From Apostichopus japonicus (Eukaryota > Echinodermata > Holothuroidea > Aspidochirotida > Stichopodidae), in the NCBI RefSeq assembly GCF_037975245.1, contig NC_092577.1, positions 10,539,513-10,603,512 on the forward strand: DNA of 64,000 nucleotides. The letters are read 5' to 3'. Positions 24,511 to 35,305 of this stretch are shown in pieces. Each line of letters begins with the position of its first letter. Position 1 is the first letter of the stretch. Made by a program: the position numbers and the translations under genes. The notes beneath the pieces were generated by a model that searched no databases, had not been told where the DNA came from, and saw nothing but the letters and a program-made list of their open reading frames with translations.

Positions 24511-24990
24511 AATGCTTGAATTACATGTTGACCTCACTTATGATACATACTCTACATTCTATTTGGTTCGTGTTTACGTTATCCACGATTCGTGAGCCGT
24601 TCTATTGAAATCAGAATTCGTTCGTGGAATGGGTAGGCCTACACTAAAAGCAACTTTACGACGCGAGTTCACGAGTCTTGAGTGAATAAACGCAAAACAG
24701 TATAGTGTATAGTGTAATATATTTCCGTCACTGCACTGTGTACAGAGTTTAATGCTTGGATTACATGTTGACCTCACTTATGATAAATACGCTACATTCT
24801 ATTTGGTTCGTGTTTACGTTATCCACGATTCGTGAGACGTTCCATTAAAATCAGAAATCGTTTCGTTGAATGGGTAGGCCTACACTAAAAGCAACTTCAC
24901 GACGCAAGTTCACGAGTCTTGAGTGAATATACGCAAAACAGTATAGTGAATAGTATGATATATTTCCGTCACTGCACTGTGTACAGAGTT
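24511..24990. repeat. Two-copy tandem repeat, unit 240 bp
   Basis: The two units are nearly identical, with only scattered substitutions, so the duplication is recent. Confidence 0.85.
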
Positions 24991-25127
24991 ATAATACATA
25001 TAGGCCTACAGCGCATGTGTGATGTACCCTGTACGAAACTTTCACTGTGCGATGTCATCGATTAATGCCTTCACAGAAAACTTCGATCAAAGTAGATAAT
25101 ACAATACTAGTGTTCTAAATATGTACA

Positions 25128-25286
25128 CATCCATTTGTTGCAACGAAGATATACCCGTTCAAAATTGCTCGTAGCTTTTCGTTCATATAATTAGATATGT
25201 TTGGAATATTCCAAACATATCTAAATATATGTACGAAAAGCTACGGGTAATTTGAACGGGTTCATCTTCGTTGCAACATATGGATG
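25128..25286. mobile_element. Short hairpin MITE-like element
   Basis: A 159-bp inverted repeat centred near GGAATATTCC at about 25207. The outer arms read CATCCATTTGTTGCAACGAA on the left and the near-perfect complement on the right. The inner arms share GCTTTTCG and CATATCTAA words with a few mismatches. It is a hairpin of roughly 75-bp arms, typical of a MITE. No clear target duplication was identified. Confidence 0.75.
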
Positions 25287-25939
25287 CAGAACCTCGAAGT
25301 GAAGGTTTCTATGGTGATGACGTAACTTTTCCGACCAATCATGAACGACTATTTACGCACAATTGCAAACCTGTTTGGGAAAATAATTCGCCCCTGTCCT
25401 CCAGCTGACCCCATCTGTCCAGCGAAGACACCTGAAGAAGACAATCAATGACATTGTGCTTTTAAAACACTTTCTCTTCACAAATGTACATTTTAACCAA
25501 TTACTATGCATGTAGCTATATGGATACTACTTGGCAGTAGGAATAACAATCGTATGATTAAAATAACGTCGTGTGAGTTTACTTTACCATAATTTCATAA
25601 TTCAATCTTTAGTCTATTTCACCCAAACGTATTACGAAATTATGACAAAAATCAAATCAAATGAAACAAAAAGTTTTAAAAATGATATTATGTAATGCAT
25701 GCAAATGAACAAACAAATGTTAAACAGTGAAACAACAGTTTCTACGTTAGTTGAAAGGCTATCAAACATGTTGATAAAGCTTCAATCGTGAAAATTCATT
25801 CAGGCTATCCTAACATTTACTCCTGTAAGAGAAGTTGGTAGAAATCAGAAAAGTAAAAAGTTGCCAGTGATTGAACAATTCATGCAGGTATATTTACGGG
25901 AATAATATGTACACAAACAAATGCAAAATAATGACCAAT

Positions 25940-26030
25940 CGTTTTTTTTTGAGGGGGGGGGGGGGGTCGGTATTGGTTGTTCATCCGTATCGCAAGATTT
26001 CCATGTCAAGCCCCCCCCCCCCCCACCTTC
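25940..26030. repeat. Facing poly-G and poly-C tracts
   Basis: A G run of about 13 near 25954-25968 and a C run of about 14 near 26010-26023 face each other and can pair as a hairpin. The equivalent site in unit A (about 8656) has only the G run. Simple-sequence expansion is likely. Confidence 0.8.
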
Positions 26031-26199
26031 TTCCTGTATGTATCTATTCATATTTCTGAATTACTGAGAAAATGCCGAAAACAAGTTTATTATACATATC
26101 TCTTGATACCTGCAAGCGCTGGTTATTTTTCTTTGTACTGCGCAAAAATACAATTCTGCGTATTCTGAGCTTTATGCTGTTAATAGTCATTAAGAAAGA

Positions 26200-26560
26200 A
26201 TGATGATATTTTATCTGATTATTAGAATATTGGAAATGATAAAGTAAGGAACAGAGAAATGAAAGTTAAAAATAAAATGTGTGGTTCTCAAGTATGCCTT
26301 CTGTAAATACTTTTAGTTAGACGATAACTATATTGACATTACTCTTTTCATCGCCATGATATCACTCTACTACAAATAAAATATCTAGAGTGTCTGGAGC
26401 GGTATCCGTATGATGAGCGGCTATGCTAACAATAGCATTAAAACACGTCTTAGGCTATCAGCTGAACTCATTCTATAATTGATTTGTCTGGCAAGATTTC
26501 ACGAATGCAGTTGATCTACTTCTTAGTGCAACTTCTGAGTGGGGTGGAGGGGGCGGGGAA
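26200..26560. other. Unit-B-specific stretch
   Basis: Present only in unit B, between two segments that adjoin at about 8905-8920 in unit A. AT-rich, with no gene or element ends recognised. Confidence 0.5.
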
Positions 26561-26754
26561 TCTGCTCCCCTTTTGACCGTTACAGGAGGTGAGGTGCGCC
26601 ACTAATCTTGCAGATAAATGATTGGAAGGCAGCTGACTCCGACAAAAGCTGCCAGCGTGTCTTAAAACAATGTAACTGTAAACTATAATATATGTTTACT
26701 TACATTTTGTTTATATTTTGTGAATCAAAAACTCAATCCACTCCTCATATTTGG

Positions 26755-27690
26755 ATGTAATCTTGTATTATTCCGGTACCAAAACAATCAGGCATAACTA
26801 GCATGAACGATCTTCGTCCAGCTGCTTTCGCTTCCGTCGTACTGAATCATGCGAACGATTTATTTTACACTACTTTAAGAAGCTAACTGCTAATGTTATG
26901 GATGATCTCCACTTTGCCTATAGAAAAGATCGTAATACTGAAGATGATATCCTGTTCACACTGGACTAATTGTATTCTCATCTTGAAGACTCCAGATCTG
27001 GTTCTGTGTCAGCCAGCATTATGTACTTTTTGTATGTCTGATTTGCATGCAATGCTATACAACCTTATATTTACTCCCTGCCCTGTTCCTTTAATCCTCT
27101 CTTTCCCCCTCCACTGTTTATCTCCTACGTCTCCTCTTCCCCGGTTGCTTTCTTCTCTCCATCCCTTGTCTACTCATAATCCCCTTTCATCTATCTCATT
27201 GTGTTCACCGTGCTCATCAACCTGTCTGTATTGTGTGCGTGTTTTTGTCTCTTCTGTTACTGTTACTTGTCATTTAGCCTCTGAAGAAGATCCTGCTAGG
27301 ATCTAAACGTCAGGCAATCTTACTTTTACACAACCGTATATTTTAGTAGATCTGCTACTGGTTCTTATAACGCTGGCCCGTTGGGTCTTAGATTATAATA
27401 CCAACCATTCACAAGGTGTCCGTATTGGTATTCTGTTAAAACTGATGTTATTAATTGTGGTACTGGAGCATCCCAGGGTACTTTGCTTGAACCTTGCCTC
27501 TGCTCTAACTGGTTTGATTAATAGGGATAAGGTGTCTGAACCAGTTGTTTTTAAAGGATAAGGTAGAGGATAGAGTTAGTGAGTACAAATGCCTGGGACT
27601 ATGTTTGAAGACCATCTCAAGGGGGATGTACCCTTCGAGTATATAGCTAAACGTCTGAAACCCCGCATGTATTGTTTTAACAAAAATCAC
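26755..27690 (+). pseudogene. CR1-like LINE reverse transcriptase relic, copy B (interrupted)
   Basis: Paralogue of 9115-9955. It keeps the NDLRPAA block near 26808 and the CLGL and RLKPRMYCFNKNH thumb region near 27590-27690. It has lost the segment with the catalytic GDD-like motif and is interrupted at 27073-27329 by a retro-insertion. Several frame breaks make it non-functional. Confidence 0.85.
27073..27329 (+). mobile_element. 257-bp retro-insertion with 14-bp target duplication
   Basis: It is bounded by ACAACCTTATATTT (27059-27072) and ACAACCGTATATTT (27330-27343). Unit A has a single copy at this site (near 9410). The 3' part reads CCTCTGAAGAAGATCCTGC then GATCTAAACGTCAGGC, which resembles the conserved 3' tail of CR1-like LINEs and the SINEs they mobilise. 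It is a 5'-truncated LINE tail or a SINE inserted after the A/B duplication. Confidence 0.8.
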
Positions 27691-28162
27691 GACTTACTGT
27701 ATAACAACATGGGACATCGCGGCAATGCAAATAAGACATCTAAGAGAGACCTTATATTATTTTTGATTGTGTTATATTATCAAGCGGGCCGGACGGGAAA
27801 TGTTCGCCTAAGGTGGACCAAGTTTTTGAAAGTCGGGTTCGTGGGCAAACTTAGTTATGTGTAAAAGGATGTTAGCAACCCCCAAATATTAAGAAATGAG
27901 TAATTCTATCATTCCACTCGGTGGTACAATGCGACCACTGAGCGCAAACATCATTCGTCGGCTACCCTTCTTCCTTTCTGAAGCAAGCCGCTAGTATAAC
28001 TTTTAGCTTGTTTTTTTAATCATTAATCATTCTTCTTGTCATTTTCATTGCCTTGTTTGGGTTTTTGCAACTTGACAATGTCTGGTCAGTACTGTGTTAC
28101 CTATGTACATGCATTTCGTTGGTTAGATCGTCTTTTAAAGTGTTAGTGTTTTTATGTCTTGT

Positions 28163-30418
28163 TCATCTTAATATCGCTCTTGTTCTACTTTGTTTTATCT
28201 TCAGGCATGGAATTACACTTGTTGGATATATACCGCAAGTGTACAGCTTTATAGACTCATTTGTTGCTATTAAGAGTTTATCAGTACCATCAACTTCTAA
28301 TATGGTTATACAACTAGCTTCACCGTCTACCTCTCTTTTTGTTAGTAACCTTCTGTCATTCTGACTATACTGTACCAGGATACATCTCTGCTTACCTGAG
28401 AAGTATGTCGACCATAACATGTAGATCAAATCGTTCTTATCTGTGCACACACTAGTAGGTATCCAGTCACCTACATCAAGAAATGCTTTCATTAATTCAT
28501 ATATCAGATTACCCTTCATGGTGACTGCATAAACTCTTTTACCAATGCTATCACAAACCAGGAGACTACCTCTATGTACAGTGATATCGTACGAGTATTT
28601 GATTACATCTGGTAAAGTGATGGTGTGACTATACCTTAACTGATCATCAAATACATACATATATCTGCTGCCAGTACCAACAATGATGTGACTGTTAAGG
28701 GGATCGAAAGCAACACAGCTCACAAATCGATCGTGGGGCCAGTCACTAATGACGTCACTGATGTTTCTCTTGCTAAGTACACCACTATGCACATCATAAA
28801 TACTGACTTCATCACGCAAGCAAGCTGTTGCAACTGTGCGGTTTGATAAAGAACAACAGTAACGTAATGCGAAGGACCTGGACCTCTGATTCTGGATCTG
28901 ATCTTTTCGTACAACTTCACCTTTCTTGTTGATCACAGTTATATGTGTGTACCCTTCTGATTCAATACCAGTGATGACAAAGTGGCCTTCCCCGCTGCTT
29001 GCAATACCATTGATCCACCTACGTTTACCTTTGATTCCCAAAGCATCAATAACAGGCTCTTCATGTTTAGTTTCCGTGACGTCATCAAAAGTAACTTTGG
29101 TTATGTCGCTAATTGGAAAAACATATAAAGATGTAAAGTCTGGAAATTCTTTTTTCATTTCTTCTATTAGAGGTTCACATGCTGCTCTTATATCAGGAAT
29201 ACACTGAACGTCTGTCCAATCGTCATTAGAAGAAAGAACAGACGAACTCGTTATTGTGAAGTTCTCATATCGATTAATAATCTGTTCACAACTTTCCGAG
29301 ATTTCTTTAAGTTCATCTTCATTTCGTTTTGCAAGTAGTTCTTTCTTTGTTGTCAAGTTCTTTAAATTAAGATCTAGGCTTTCAACTTTTCTTGAGAGTT
29401 GTTCCTCAATTCTATTGCAATATTCTTTAAACCCTTTACATTTATCATCATATTTCCATTTAGTTGTTTTCCTGATGTTGTCATATTTCTCTCTTAGTTG
29501 GTTCAATTCTTTTTCAAAATTAGAACTCGTTTGATTGTCTTCAACTTTTCTTAGGTTCTCTATGCTCAATATCCCTCGTTCTCTCACATTAGTAACTTCG
29601 GCAAGTTTATCTTTAATCTTGTGTGCCTGCTCTTTGTGCTGTTTTTTGACACTTTCTGTCACATTGACAACACTTTCCTTTAATTTTATAGTTGTGTCTT
29701 TAACTTTCTTTGGTAAGTCGTATAGTTTAACTTTGTGTTTATTAAGTTCCGCTAGTTTCGGTTCGAGCAATTTTCTTTCATTCTTTGCTAGTTCTGTTAC
29801 GTCGTGTAGGTCATGGCCTTTGTGTTTACTGTATGTACAGATCACACAAACCGGTAGATTTCCGCAAGTACTGCAACATAATTTGGCATTCTCGTTCACA
29901 TGTACATCGCACATGGGATCTTCGGTAAGTGCTGCTAACTTATCCAATGTTAGTTTCTTTGTTTCAATATCGTCCAATTTCAGAGTGTGTGGTTGATGAT
30001 CTGTAAGCATTTTACTTTTGACGTGGACCTCGTAACATTCATCACATAGAAACTCTCTGCACTTAAAACAGTATGCTGAAACTACCGTATTTTGTGAACA
30101 GCTGATGCATTTCTTTAAATCTTTATTTCCAAAACATGTTTGCAATATTATGAATTCAAGCATACTCTTCATATGAAAATCAGTCTTGAAACCGTCTACC
30201 CCATTTTCCGGTACGACGTTATCCTGTTTACACATTGGACATTTAACTGATCCATCTTGGCTGGCTCCAATGATTGCTTTCAAGCAATCTTTACAGTATC
30301 GATGAAGACATGGTAACTGTTTCGGTTCTTTAAGTTGATCCAAGCAAACAGGACACAGGAAGAAATCGTCTGGCAAGAATTTTAGTGATGTTAGCGAAGC
30401 CATCGTTGTGGTAGACAT
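28163..30418 (-). CDS. TRIM-type RING E3 ubiquitin ligase with C-terminal propeller (locus 2, intact)
   Basis: Single-exon CDS of 751 residues and the only complete TRIM gene here. The RING is C3HC4 with C22, C25, C37, H39, C42, C45, C60 and C63. B-box 1 spans about 104-144 and B-box 2 about 170-205 (CDVH, CCSTC, CVIC, HKGH). A Lys/Glu-rich coiled coil spans about 215-410, and a propeller-like region with repeated strand motifs about 465-735 (GEGHFVITG, HIIVGTGSRYMYVF, GSLLVCDS, LIYMLW, LLIATNE). The order matches TRIM proteins with NHL-type C-termini; the propeller is an inference. I chose the start MSTTTMASLT because an acceptor (TATATTGCAG, AG at 30424-30425) lies 5 bases upstream, so the frame further upstream is intron. 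The expected role is ubiquitin transfer in the cytoplasm, with the propeller binding protein or RNA. Confidence 0.9.
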   Translation of the reverse strand: MSTTTMASLTSLKFLPDDFFLCPVCLDQLKEPKQLPCLHRYCKDCLKAIIGASQDGSVKCPMCKQDNVVPENGVDGFKTDFHMKSMLEFIILQTCFGNKDLKKCISCSQNTVVSAYCFKCREFLCDECYEVHVKSKMLTDHQPHTLKLDDIETKKLTLDKLAALTEDPMCDVHVNENAKLCCSTCGNLPVCVICTYSKHKGHDLHDVTELAKNERKLLEPKLAELNKHKVKLYDLPKKVKDTTIKLKESVVNVTESVKKQHKEQAHKIKDKLAEVTNVRERGILSIENLRKVEDNQTSSNFEKELNQLREKYDNIRKTTKWKYDDKCKGFKEYCNRIEEQLSRKVESLDLNLKNLTTKKELLAKRNEDELKEISESCEQIINRYENFTITSSSVLSSNDDWTDVQCIPDIRAACEPLIEEMKKEFPDFTSLYVFPISDITKVTFDDVTETKHEEPVIDALGIKGKRRWINGIASSGEGHFVITGIESEGYTHITVINKKGEVVRKDQIQNQRSRSFALRYCCSLSNRTVATACLRDEVSIYDVHSGVLSKRNISDVISDWPHDRFVSCVAFDPLNSHIIVGTGSRYMYVFDDQLRYSHTITLPDVIKYSYDITVHRGSLLVCDSIGKRVYAVTMKGNLIYELMKAFLDVGDWIPTSVCTDKNDLIYMLWSTYFSGKQRCILVQYSQNDRRLLTKREVDGEASCITILEVDGTDKLLIATNESIKLYTCGIYPTSVIPCLKIKQSRTRAILR

Positions 30419-30422
30419 GATT

Positions 30423-30430
30423 TCTGCAAT
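30423..30430 (-). promoter_or_regulatory. 5' UTR splice acceptor shared by TRIM loci
   Basis: On the minus strand, TTGCAG precedes AAATC and the start codon. The same arrangement is found at loci 1 (AG 17764-17765), 3 (TTTCAG, AG 39512-39513) and 4 (TTGCAG, AG 54180-54181). Conservation across diverged copies argues that a 5' UTR intron precedes a single coding exon. The upstream exon was not located. Confidence 0.65.
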
Positions 30431-30640
30431 ATACAATATATAACGGATCAAACTAACCGTTTTGCCATAAACTTCCTCAGTAATACTCAAATGTGTTTAA
30501 CAAAATAAAAAAGTTAGCAAGTTCTAAACTTTTCTGATATTTGATCACACTGGAGCGCACACTACCTTGCATCGTATATTTTTATGTTTTTTATGCATTC
30601 ACACGTGAAAGAACATGGCAAATCCTCAAACTGAACACAC

Positions 30641-31729
30641 TGTTACGAGGGCCCATTGTAGCCTAACACTAGTCACTGCTAGTAAGGAACCTAATGTTAT
30701 ATTATAGAAAGTATTTGAACTTGCCTACGTGATAAATCAATATTTGAGAAATTAGGTCGGGTTACCGTGTCAGAATGTTATAATACACGATTGTTCTGGT
30801 ATATGATGACGCGCTGGTCTCGGGTTAACGTCGGTTTACGTGAAATCGCGTGTAAGCTGTGCACACATCATCGTGGATTCTCTGGAATGTTCGCGAGATA
30901 TGCAAAGGACTTCCGGGAAGGAAGAAACTGGGTCGAATCGTTACTCAGGTGTATCGAGAAAGATCTAAATGATTCTTGGCGAATCCTATAAAAACCCGCC
31001 CAGATCGGAAAGTTTCTCAGTGTCGGAACGAATACAAGCGACGACACATATTATACCATTCTACTATATATCGTCAGTGCTCAACTGCCAGTAGTTTCTG
31101 AGGGATTGAGATATCGATACCAAGATTGATTCTACACTTCCATTCAGAAGTTTGAAGAGGACTTTGCTGTGAAACTACAGTTTTCCAGTCTTTATTTCGG
31201 AGAAGGTAAAGAATTTCTGTCTCCGTTGAGGAAGTTCGTTAAGCCAGGAGTTGGTGGCTATAAAGCTGATTTTGGACTGACTCTGGTAATATTTAGTCGA
31301 CGAGAAGTTCGACTTGTGCTTCACTCGATTGTGGCCTGAAGTCTGTCTTCTATTTTGGAGCATCGCCGGAAAGAAGGTGACTGCTGTTTCTGGGATCGCG
31401 AGAAACTTCGTCGAAGACCAGTGAATTTTCGCGGTACAACGGACCGAGAATTGTCGTCATCAAGGTCGTGGCCGCTGAGGGATATCGCCGTTGGAAGAGA
31501 CCAGCGTGTTTTAATGTGTATCTTATCTTGTTAAGTTTGTGAGTAATTTTCTATATATTTGTAATTACCACTTGTTGTTGGTGGTTCAAACTCCATTGTT
31601 CAATATAGTTTACGTTCTCATTCAAATTCTCTAGACTCGTCAATTTGTCTGTGTTCCTTACGGAAACGAACCCAGGCTTGTGTCTCGTTAAAAAATAATT
31701 ATCGAGACCTCTCGCATTCCAACGCAACA
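30641..31729 (+). mobile_element. Solo LTR-like element, copy 2 (1089 bp)
   Basis: It begins TGTTACGAGGGCCC and ends CCAACGCAACA, flanked by ACAC on both sides (30637-30640 and 31730-31733). The empty site is seen in unit A near 18005 (GAATGAACACACC). A TATAAAA box is at 30987-30993. Compared with copy 1 it contains about 70 extra bases near 31530-31600. No internal region is present, so this is a solo LTR. Confidence 0.88.
30987..30993 (+). promoter_or_regulatory. TATA box of the LTR, copy 2
   Basis: TATAAAA followed by ACCCGCCC, at the same relative position as in copy 1. Confidence 0.65.
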
Positions 31730-31733
31730 ACAC

Positions 31734-33050
31734 CCACACACAACTCCCCCCACTACACACCAATATCCTTTCAACCTCACCTATAGATCCCTTCATAAGA
31801 AACGTTTCATTGAACCCAGGGCAAACGACTCTCTTCTAAATTTCTTAATCGGCTTTTGTCACTGCCATAAAAATGCAGGCCCACTACTTATATAAGCAAA
31901 ATGGATAATTTGTATTAGAGCGCAACCCCCCACCCCTTAAAGTTGGCATCTCATCTCTCGAGCAATTTAAAGGTGCGATCGATTATTTCTTTGACAAGGG
32001 ACCATATTTACTTCTGGACTAACAAACTTGATTATAATTCTATTTCCATACTTCCCAATATAGAAACCCCCCCCCCCCCCGCACCACCTGTAAACTCATT
32101 GTCACTATTTGATCAAGGTATGAGCTGCTTCAAATTTCTTAACTTCATGAAATACTGAACAACCATAATGACGAACGGATCTAAACTGACACACAATGTA
32201 CTGCATCATCTCTTCACCTCTTGATTTTAAGAGCTTTCTCAATCTACTTTCACCCCATGTCCCCACCATTTACCCCCCCCCCCCTCCCCACACATACAGA
32301 GGTGTGTTTTGCATTCAGACTGAAGACCTCATTCTTTTGTTCTATTTTGCAAATCTACATACCCTAGCCTTAACAACACCCCGGAACAAAACACAAATCT
32401 TCTGAGGACCTGAGGATTCTTTTGAAATGATGTCTGAGGACTTTTAGTTCAGAATAATAAACATGTGCAACCACACATATGCCCACACAGTCCATGAAAC
32501 ACGCATACCAACAGAACATCATACTGTAAAAGCTTTGAGATGGTCATATTTATTGATGAAATGGAAATAATGGAAATTTTCTATGAAAAATGTTTAGCAT
32601 CTCATCGTTGGAGTAATTTAAGATCGGAAACAAATTATCAAGGGACCATATTTACTTCTGGACCAACAACCTTGATTATATTTCCATTTAACATACTTCC
32701 CAGACACATAATTCTTTACCGATGCCAAAGGTACACGTGGCATTGTTGAGTATTCATAACAAGCTGATGTGATGGTTAAGGTGTAAAGGACAGTGTAATG
32801 AATGATTCGACAATAGCAAAGCATCCAATTTGATAATAAGTTGACGTTAATAAGGTCTGTACTGTGAAGCAATACAATCAATTGTATTATCAAAAAAAGA
32901 AGAAGTGGTGCAAATTTAATCAGATTATTTGTATAAATAACTTTACCTACACGAGAACACATGGCCCCCAGTAATTTCGTTGTCTTATCAGTATTGTTCT
33001 AGGCTATATAATTATGTCTCTTACTAGTTTCTCCAAACTTATGCTTTTTA
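31734..33050. repeat. Duplicated non-coding block S1, copy 2
   Basis: Close match to 18000-19330, with expanded C-tracts near 32066 and 32276. It is displaced from the TRIM gene by the LTR at 30641-31729. No gene is supported. Confidence 0.75.
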
Positions 33051-33099
33051 AAATAAAACCTTTTTTTGCATTCATAATTGTTTTTCTCGCTTTCTACTC

Positions 33100-34060
33100 T
33101 ACTAATCTCATGTTCGTTACGTATATTTGAATTTTCTTTATGTATGAGAGCTGCACTTTACAGTATAGACTGCAAATCAACGATTTTAAATTGTGTAATT
33201 GAGACCAAAGATAGATATTTTAACATATGTCGGTGCCAACCATCTGAAATATGAACTGTTAATGCCTCTATGCTATACTATATATAGATGCGCCAGTTAA
33301 CGCGACTCTGAAAATCTGTTAGTATCCTATATCACCGAACAAGAGGGTAGTCCCACTTTACCCTGAAACAGGCTCCCTTCACACCTTTCACATTTTATTT
33401 ACAGATGGACACATCCATGGTTAACTAAAGTCTTTGCATAACAGTAGAACCCAGTTGGATAGAAAGTGTGCGAAGGTGTACGTAAATGTACACTGCAGCT
33501 ATCGGGAGACTTCCGCAGGTTAAATTGCCAAAGAAAGAGTCTATAGCTTGGTAACCAGTAGACTGAATGTTTACTTACCCTCTATAGGTAAAGATCCCCA
33601 CAAAGTAGTTCACTCTTTTACTGGTTTTAGTCTATAAAACAACTTAACCAGTTGTTCCTAGTTAATCGAAGTTCACTTCCAATTTCTAATGTGGCTCTGT
33701 ATACTATGTGTATATAAATTAGGCATTTCTATATACTATTCTGAGGTGTTGTACAGCAAAGTAAGGATACGTTATGTTTAAACGAAGATTGCGTGTATTT
33801 CACGTGAGAACACCTTGTCACGGTCAACGATTCCATTGTGCGAAATCGTTGATGTGCGTAGCATTAATTAATAGTAATCTCACCAGACTTAGGAAAGTGG
33901 GGTTTACGGTAACATTAGGGGTTGAGGGAGAAAGTGGAGAACGGAAACTGGTTACAGAAACGGAGGCCTATAAGCTTTGTGGTTTTTATCTTTTTCCAGT
34001 ACTTACATCAGATGAATATTTGTGTTTATTAGTTAAACATTATAATAAGTAGAAGTCAGA
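33100..34060. repeat. Duplicated non-coding block S2, copy 2
   Basis: Matches copies at 19400, 44020 and 56520. It includes GATGCGCCAGTTAACGCGAC near 33287. The extension to 34060 (AGACTTAGGAAAGTGGGGTT, GGCCTATAAGCTTTGTG) is shared with 44830-45000. It is non-coding. Confidence 0.75.
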
Positions 34061-34167
34061 TGTTGCCAATGTGTACTTTCCAGTCTTTGGTTCGGATAGG
34101 TCAAATTTCATTGAGGGCACCGAAGTCAATGGTGCGTTTTAATCAGATTTTTTGTTATAAACCCAAG

Positions 34168-34468
34168 CAGGCGCGTAGCCAGGAATTTGTAAAGGGAAGG
34201 CGAACCTGTAGGCAAACTATAAGAGCCGTAGATTCTGCTTAAAATCTATCTAAGCATAGCGCCACTATAAGTTGGCGCTACGCGTACAAGAAAATTTGGG
34301 CTGAAAATGCCTCCCAGAACACTGGAAATGGTACTTCCGCAGGCCATGTAAGTTGCATCCAAGCTTGTAATTACTAGCGATATCATAAAAACATACCAAC
34401 AAAATATGCTCAACTCAAGGGGGGCGGCGTTCGACCCCTTCGCACCCCCCTAATTGGCTACGCGCCTG
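34168..34468. mobile_element. hAT-like non-autonomous element, 301 bp
   Basis: Terminal inverted repeats CAGGCGCGTAGCCAGGA (left) and TTGGCTACGCGCCTG (right). It is flanked by AACCCAAG (34160-34167) and AATCCAAG (34469-34476), an 8-bp target duplication with one mismatch. The homologous sites near 45110 and 57460 are empty. TIRs starting CAG and an 8-bp duplication are hAT hallmarks. No transposase is encoded. Confidence 0.9.
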
Positions 34469-34476
34469 AATCCAAG

Positions 34477-35305
34477 CAAACTTTCAATTTGTCTCTAAAC
34501 TCCGCTCGTAGAAAATATACAACATTTGAAGTGAACAAAGAAAAGAGCTAAGTAGTCTTGATGTAGATTCTATCGAATCACTATGAATCCATGGAGGATA
34601 GGGGTTACGATTCGAAAGCCGTGACATTTGGCCTTGATTTAAACGTTGCACTGTTGCAAACTATGCATAAGTTAGAAGCACGCATCGTACAGATCACGGT
34701 CAACAAAGTTAGAAGCCACTAGGAAGTTAGTCATTGGTGCTACATACGTTATTTGCGAAAAGCATAGCAGAGTTTGGGGAGAGGGGGTAAGGGCGATGCT
34801 TTTTGGGCGGTTTTGATTGTTTCCAGAACTTATCTCAGCTTCTATTAAAGTAAAGTCTAGTTGTTGAACTAAAGATACGTTCAAAATATTAAGTGGAAAT
34901 TTTGATACAACAAGTTAACATTCCGGCTCTTAATATTCGTAATTGTGAGCATGTGGCCGGGGGGGGGGACATTTTCGAATAACATACGATAGAATACGAC
35001 AAAACTTCCGCCGATTTATAGTTCGAAATTTCTCCTTTGATAAAACCTGTAACCATAGTTACACCAAATGCCTAGCCCGAAACAGTGGATGATTCATTTT
35101 CAGCTTCCGCCCCCCCCCCTTCCCGCCCCTTACCACATACACGATCGAAACAACTCTTAGCGCGACTTTCCTAACCCACTATTTCTCTCTTTCTTTTCCA
35201 TTCCTTCCTCCTCTGTTTTCCCACGCATTTTTCTCTCCTCTTTTTTTTCTTTCCTCTTTTTCTTACCCGGGACGGGCGTCCCTCCCCCCTGGATACGCGC
35301 CTGAC
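34477..35305. repeat. Duplicated non-coding block plus a partial DNA-transposon end
   Basis: 34477-35175 matches 45120-45735 and 57470-58200. Between about 35178 and 35303 there is an unmatched pyrimidine-rich insert that ends CTGGATACGCGCCTG. This is similar to the right TIR of the hAT-like element at 34468, so it is probably a truncated relative. Confidence 0.6.

Larger units (their letters stand above)
23750..25540. other. Unit-B-specific sequence with a two-copy tandem repeat
   Basis: This region has no counterpart in unit A around 6640-6900, so it was inserted in B or lost from A. It includes two tandem copies of a ~240-bp unit (24511-24750 and 24751-24990, both beginning AATGCTTG and ending GTACAGAGTT) and the inverted-repeat element at 25128-25286. 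No gene was recognised. Confidence 0.65.
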
